Shown: positions 60,192 to 64,000 of the stretch, one piece after another | Layout: each line of letters begins with the position of its first letter | Numbering within the stretch: position 1 is the first letter of the stretch | Origin: Phaffia rhodozyma | Taxonomy: Eukaryota; Basidiomycota; Tremellomycetes; Cystofilobasidiales; Mrakiaceae | Length of the DNA: 64,000 nt | Assembly: GCA_014706385.1 (NCBI GenBank) | Contig: JACGZH010000003.1 | Coordinates: 1,629,501-1,693,500, forward strand | Reading direction: 5' to 3' | Position numbers and translations under genes: made by a program | Notes under the pieces: generated by a model | The model's database searches: none | What the model saw: the letters and a program-made list of their open reading frames with translations, nothing else | Told to the model about the DNA's origin: nothing

Positions 60192-61254
60192 GTCAATCAA
60201 GGATATGACCTAAATGTGTTCCTTTCTATGATATCCTTTTTTCTCGTTCAACCCACAGGGTTTCTTCCATTCATCTGTGCCGACTTGGTTCTTCCCCTTT
60301 TTTTCGTCCTTCCCTCCCAATCCACCCCATCATCTTTTTGCTTCTCTTTCTTTATACTTCCTTTTCTCTGTCTCTTCGTCTATAGTACCCATCGTCGTCT
60401 TTTTTTATCCTCTCTTTCGCTCGCCTGCGTCTGGCTGTAGTTGTTTCTCTAATATCTTCATCGCGTGTCTTTATCGCATGGTCACTCCTTTTGCATATGT
60501 GTGTCTTGCATGCCTCATACCGACCGAGAGAAGAGGGAGAGTGGATGAAAGAGAAAGACATCACTGAATGTTGAAGGACGGCGAGTAGACGAAGACGAAC
60601 AATCAAAACGCGTGATTGGGTCACGAAACGAATGAGAATTCATTTTCATTTGACCATCAACGACGACCGACGACGATACTTCAACCAGGAAACCCGTGAA
60701 AGCACTTGCCAATCTCTTGTTATTTTGCTCTTTCCTATCTTCTCCTTTTGCTTATCTCTTTGCCTTGTCCACCTAGGTGTGAGTGTGTTCTTCTCTTCTG
60801 CGAATTGTATCAAGTCCCCTTGTTTGGTTTGAGCTGATGAGCCTTTCTTTCCTTGTTTTCCTCACTGCGTGGTGGATCTGACTGATGGTTATACTGTTTT
60901 GCCCTTCTTGCTAACGCTAACGGATCAAACGGACGTTGCTGTTGCTGCATCTTATCTCCAACTTATCCCTCTTTCGTTTGCTTGGTCTTTTCTCTCTTTC
61001 TGTTGAGACAGCGATAAGATTTTCTTCTTTGGTTGGCGACGCATACACAATCCATAGGCGTGACCTTGTTCCCAACTCGATTTTTTTCTCTTTTATCCAC
61101 GTAGGTTTGTATAACTCTGGACCCAGTCGTCTCAACCTTTCCTCGACTCCATCTTTCTACGCCACATCACATTATATCACTCTCCCATAGGATAACACAG
61201 CAACAGCAACAACAAGCAGCAGTAGAGGCAGAAGAAAAACAAAAAGGACGCTTG
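60192..61254. other. 1.06-kb upstream region of the RCO1-like gene
   Basis: Mostly C/T-rich sequence on the + strand, with several polypyrimidine tracts at 60240-60440 and 60690-61100. It probably holds the SDH2 3' end and the promoter plus a long 5' leader of the next gene. Open frames here are hydrophobic products of pyrimidine-rich DNA. No gene was supported. Confidence 0.6.
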
Positions 61255-64000
61255 ATGGATAATCAACAAAACCAATTCGAGCCGATGGACGCACTGCACG
61301 GAACGCCATCTTTCTCCAATCAAATCCAAGCCCCCGCCATTCTATCATCTTACCCCCTTGCTCCTTCTCATACGCCGCCTGTTATCTATACAGCTGGAGT
61401 CACGGGCGATGGTAGTTTACGACAGAATGGAGACGTTATCGGCCATCAAGTCGAGCATACGCCGGGCGCAGTGGATGTAATGACAAGTCAAAAGACATTT
61501 CTACCAGATGGTGAACTCGGTTTCGACCCCTCGAGAGCATCATCTGCGTCCACGTTTGCGTCTGTCATCGATGTGGATGTATTGACAGGAAGAATGGATG
61601 GACATGGGATAGACGGCGATGGGAATGGAGATAGAGATGCCGAACGTGTCGAGGAGAAAAGGGATTTAAAACGATCGTTCGCAGAGGTCGAAGGTTCATC
61701 TGATGGCGATGGCGGTCTTCTCAACGGTGGAGAAATCGAAGGAGATGAAGAACAGGACCGTGATGGGGATGGCGATGATGGAGACGAGACCATCGTCGTT
61801 CTCTCAGAGTTGGATCGAGCTTCGGGGCTGGGAACGGACTTGGAACTAGAGATTAAAAAGCCGAGGAGAGGGAGACCGCCTGGATCAAAGAGTCAGAAAG
61901 GACCGAAACCCAAATCTAGAACTACGTTCGTTATCTTTCTTCCTTCATTTTGTCCAGCCAATTGAGTTTGAGCTTATTTTCCTTGTTTTTCTTTCGATAG
62001 TCCTTACACGAAAAAAACGATGTTAACATCATCAGTAGCCAGCACCAGTCGGTCTCGGAAACTCACTCCGGCCCGTCCAACCAATGGTTCCAGCTCCCAT
62101 CACACCAGCGCCTCATTACACAGTCCCAGTCGAGCTTCCTCGGCAAATCCGTTGACCCAATCTATTTCCTTTGCTGCTAGAGCGCCTTCACCTACGAGTG
62201 CCGAATTGAGACATGACCTTCAGCAGCTTCGTGCTGTTCTTTCTCCGTTCTCGCCTCCTCATTCGCCAGCCATATTAGGGACTTCTGCTGTTGATAGTTC
62301 GGGTGTTGAAGGTGGAGGTGTCACTGTGAAATCATCCGAGGCATCAATCGGAGCTGGAAATTCAAGGACCAGAATAGGATCAAACACACCTCGAAAGGCA
62401 TCTAGACCAGATGGGGTTCCTTCATCGCCGTTGTCTGACGCACCCGAAACTGGAGGAGGTAGGGATGGTACCGACGCAGATTTCGAAGGCATTTCGAGTG
62501 CGCGGGTGGGATCGGGAATAGGATCAAGCAGAAGGGGGGGAAATCCAAGGTTCGTCGATGGTGGACCGAGCTTAAGAAGAGGAACACCTGTAGGTGGGGA
62601 TTCGAAGGGTAAGGGTAAAGAAATCGATGGGATAGATGGCCAGGTCGAGAATGATTTCGTAAGTCCTACTTTTGCTGATTCTTCTCTTCCTAGATCGTGT
62701 TTACATGAACTCAATAATGCTTTCTTGGTGTAACAATCTTGATGGAACCCAGCCCCAGCTCAATAACGATTACTGTGAGGCATGCAAAGGAATCGGCAGG
62801 TTCTTGTGCTGTGACGGCTGTCCCCGATCTTTCCACTTTCTCTGCCTTGATCCCCCAATCGACTTTGATAATATTCCGGAAGAACAGTGGTTTTGCAAGG
62901 AATGCAGCATCCGAAGGGTACGTTTGATAGTTCATTCTGATGCGCGCGCTCGCTTCTGTTATGTTTAGTTCAACGTTGAGATGGCAAAGCTGATATCAAT
63001 GCAAAACAAAACAAACGTCAATCAGTCGTCTCTTCCGGTTCCGAATCCACCGCCAAATATATTCAGTTCGCTGATCCATCAAGTGCAGATGACAAATCCT
63101 ATCCAGTTCAAACTACCTGTCCTCATTCGATCACATTTCAAAGGGGTCTCTGTCGCCCCTAACGGAAGTTATGTTAATTCTGAGGAGTTGAGACCTATGA
63201 AAGCCGAGTATGTTCTTCTCTTTGCTCTCTACTTTTCTTCTTGGTGTCTGCACCTTTCCTCCGCTCACATATTGCTTTTGACGGTCGCTACTTGATACAC
63301 AGTCGAACCGGTTTTGTAGTTGACCGAGATCCGTACAGAGTTAAAGATGGAAAAGGCCAAATTCTATCATGTTATAGATGTGGAGGCTCAGCCGCTCCAC
63401 TCGAGGGTTCGACCGAAGTTCGACCGAGTGTAGTTGCCGGCAAACCTTCAATCGAAGTCGCGTCGTGGCGGAAAATGATCTCGTGCGATTATTGTAATCT
63501 ACATTGGCATTTTGATTGTTTAAGTCCGCCGTTAGCGACAATGCCTCAGATCTCCAAAAAATGGACTTGTGAGTGTCTCTTTCGTTTTCCTATCTTCGAT
63601 CCGAGTAGTTTTTTCTTCTTTCCCCTTTCTTCGTTCTTCCTTCGTCTTGACAAGCTGATTGTGGGTTGTACGTTTTGTTGCTATCTAACGAAAGGTCCTT
63701 TGCATGCTGATCACGTCACTGTAAGCTTGTTAACTGTGTTCTCTTACAATGTTCTCTCCGGATGTTTTCAGCTCACTATCAAAACTGTTCTTCATTTTTC
63801 TAGCCCAAAATCCGAGTTCCGAAGCAGGGGCTAGAATATATCAATTTGACCGGTCCGTTCCAAAGAAATAACGGTCAGATCGAAGTCATCCCGTCAGCCG
63901 ATCCGAATAGAGTTCCGTTCGAGGATATGCTCGTCAACTCCAAACGATATCGCGTACCTGAAAGTTCAATTCGTTTAGACTTCTGGAGAAAAGCCACGAT
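61255..64000 (+). CDS. RCO1: double-PHD-finger chromatin protein, Rco1-like, 3' end outside the window
   Basis: Visible exons are 61255-61925, 62001-62658, 62753-62917, 62969-63207, 63303-63568, 63695-63720 and 63804 to the window edge, all in phase. The N-terminal ~440 residues are disordered: an acidic stretch, an AT-hook-like KKPRRGRPPGSKSQKG, then Ser/Gly-rich sequence. PHD1 has Cys4-His-Cys3 spacing (YCEACKGIGRFLCCDGC, FHFLCLDPP, WFCKEC). A linker follows (FKLPVLIRSHFKGVSVAPNG). A zinc-binding segment holds LSCYRCGG and ISCDYCNLHWHFDCLSPP, ending WTCPLHADH. The paired arrangement matches Rco1, the Rpd3S deacetylase subunit that with Eaf3 reads H3K36-methylated chromatin and represses cryptic transcription. 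The last visible codons (RLDFWRKAT) are still coding. Another double-PHD protein such as a PHF12 homologue is the same family in animals. Confidence 0.88.

Noticed and set aside
60216..61190. Hydrophobic open frames before the RCO1-like gene
   Set aside because: C/T-rich DNA encodes Phe/Leu/Ser runs in any frame; no splice sites or domains were found.

Overview
This window reads as nuclear DNA of a basidiomycete yeast. Every gene I could model is cut by many short introns, almost all GT-AG, usually 50-120 nt, often with a CTAAC/CTGAC-type branch motif just before the acceptor. The gene families are fungal housekeeping families, and several (C-terminal GID9 RING, RCO1, FOX2, TVP38) are in fungal form. 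Codon use, roughly 45-50% GC and extreme intron density would suit a Tremellomycete such as Phaffia/Xanthophyllomyces; the genus is an inference. I rebuilt 22 protein genes (12 on +, 10 on -) with about 185 introns by following reading phase from exon to exon. For 20 of the 21 complete genes the phases close from start to stop codon; the exception is the HIT gene, whose first exon is unresolved.

Layout. 0-8 kb: a small conserved 84-aa protein (+), a serine-rich protein with a conserved N-terminus (-), kynurenine aminotransferase (+) and a FHIT-type HIT hydrolase (-). 8-24.8 kb: the 2018-aa Arf-GEF SEC7 (+), fatty-acid 2-hydroxylase SCS7 (-), an AlkB homologue of the ALKBH1 type (-), a syntaxin-8-like SNARE (+) and GID9 of the CTLH/GID ubiquitin ligase (+). 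25-40 kb: ESCRT-III VPS60 (-), U-box cyclophilin PPIL2 (+), ER mannosidase HTM1/EDEM with a PA domain (-) and peroxisomal FOX2 (-). 40-50 kb: TVP38 (+), an uncharacterised acidic His/Gln-rich protein (+) and a peroxisomal ACAD11-like acyl-CoA dehydrogenase (-). 51-64 kb: TRAPP subunit TCA17 (-), eEF1A lysine methyltransferase EFM5 (+), ESCRT-III SNF7 (-), splicing factor PRP31 (+), succinate dehydrogenase iron-sulfur subunit (+) and an RCO1-type double-PHD protein cut by the right edge (+).

How the genes relate. There is no operon and no secondary-metabolite cluster. Two loose themes recur: endomembrane traffic (SEC7, SYN8, TCA17, TVP38, VPS60, SNF7) and peroxisomal beta-oxidation (FOX2 and the acyl-CoA dehydrogenase both end in the PTS1 tripeptide AKL). 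Several neighbours are divergent over short shared promoters (144 bp TCA17/EFM5, 206 bp VPS60/PPIL2, 258 bp ALKBH1/SYN8, 279 bp SNF7/PRP31).

I found no transposon, rRNA, tRNA, CRISPR array or viral relic, and nothing that looks like a new defence or mobile system. The most unusual content is in gene structure: a 4-nt first coding exon, 7-, 9- and 16-nt microexons, a GC-AG intron, two oversized introns, and three conserved-looking or low-complexity proteins without known function.
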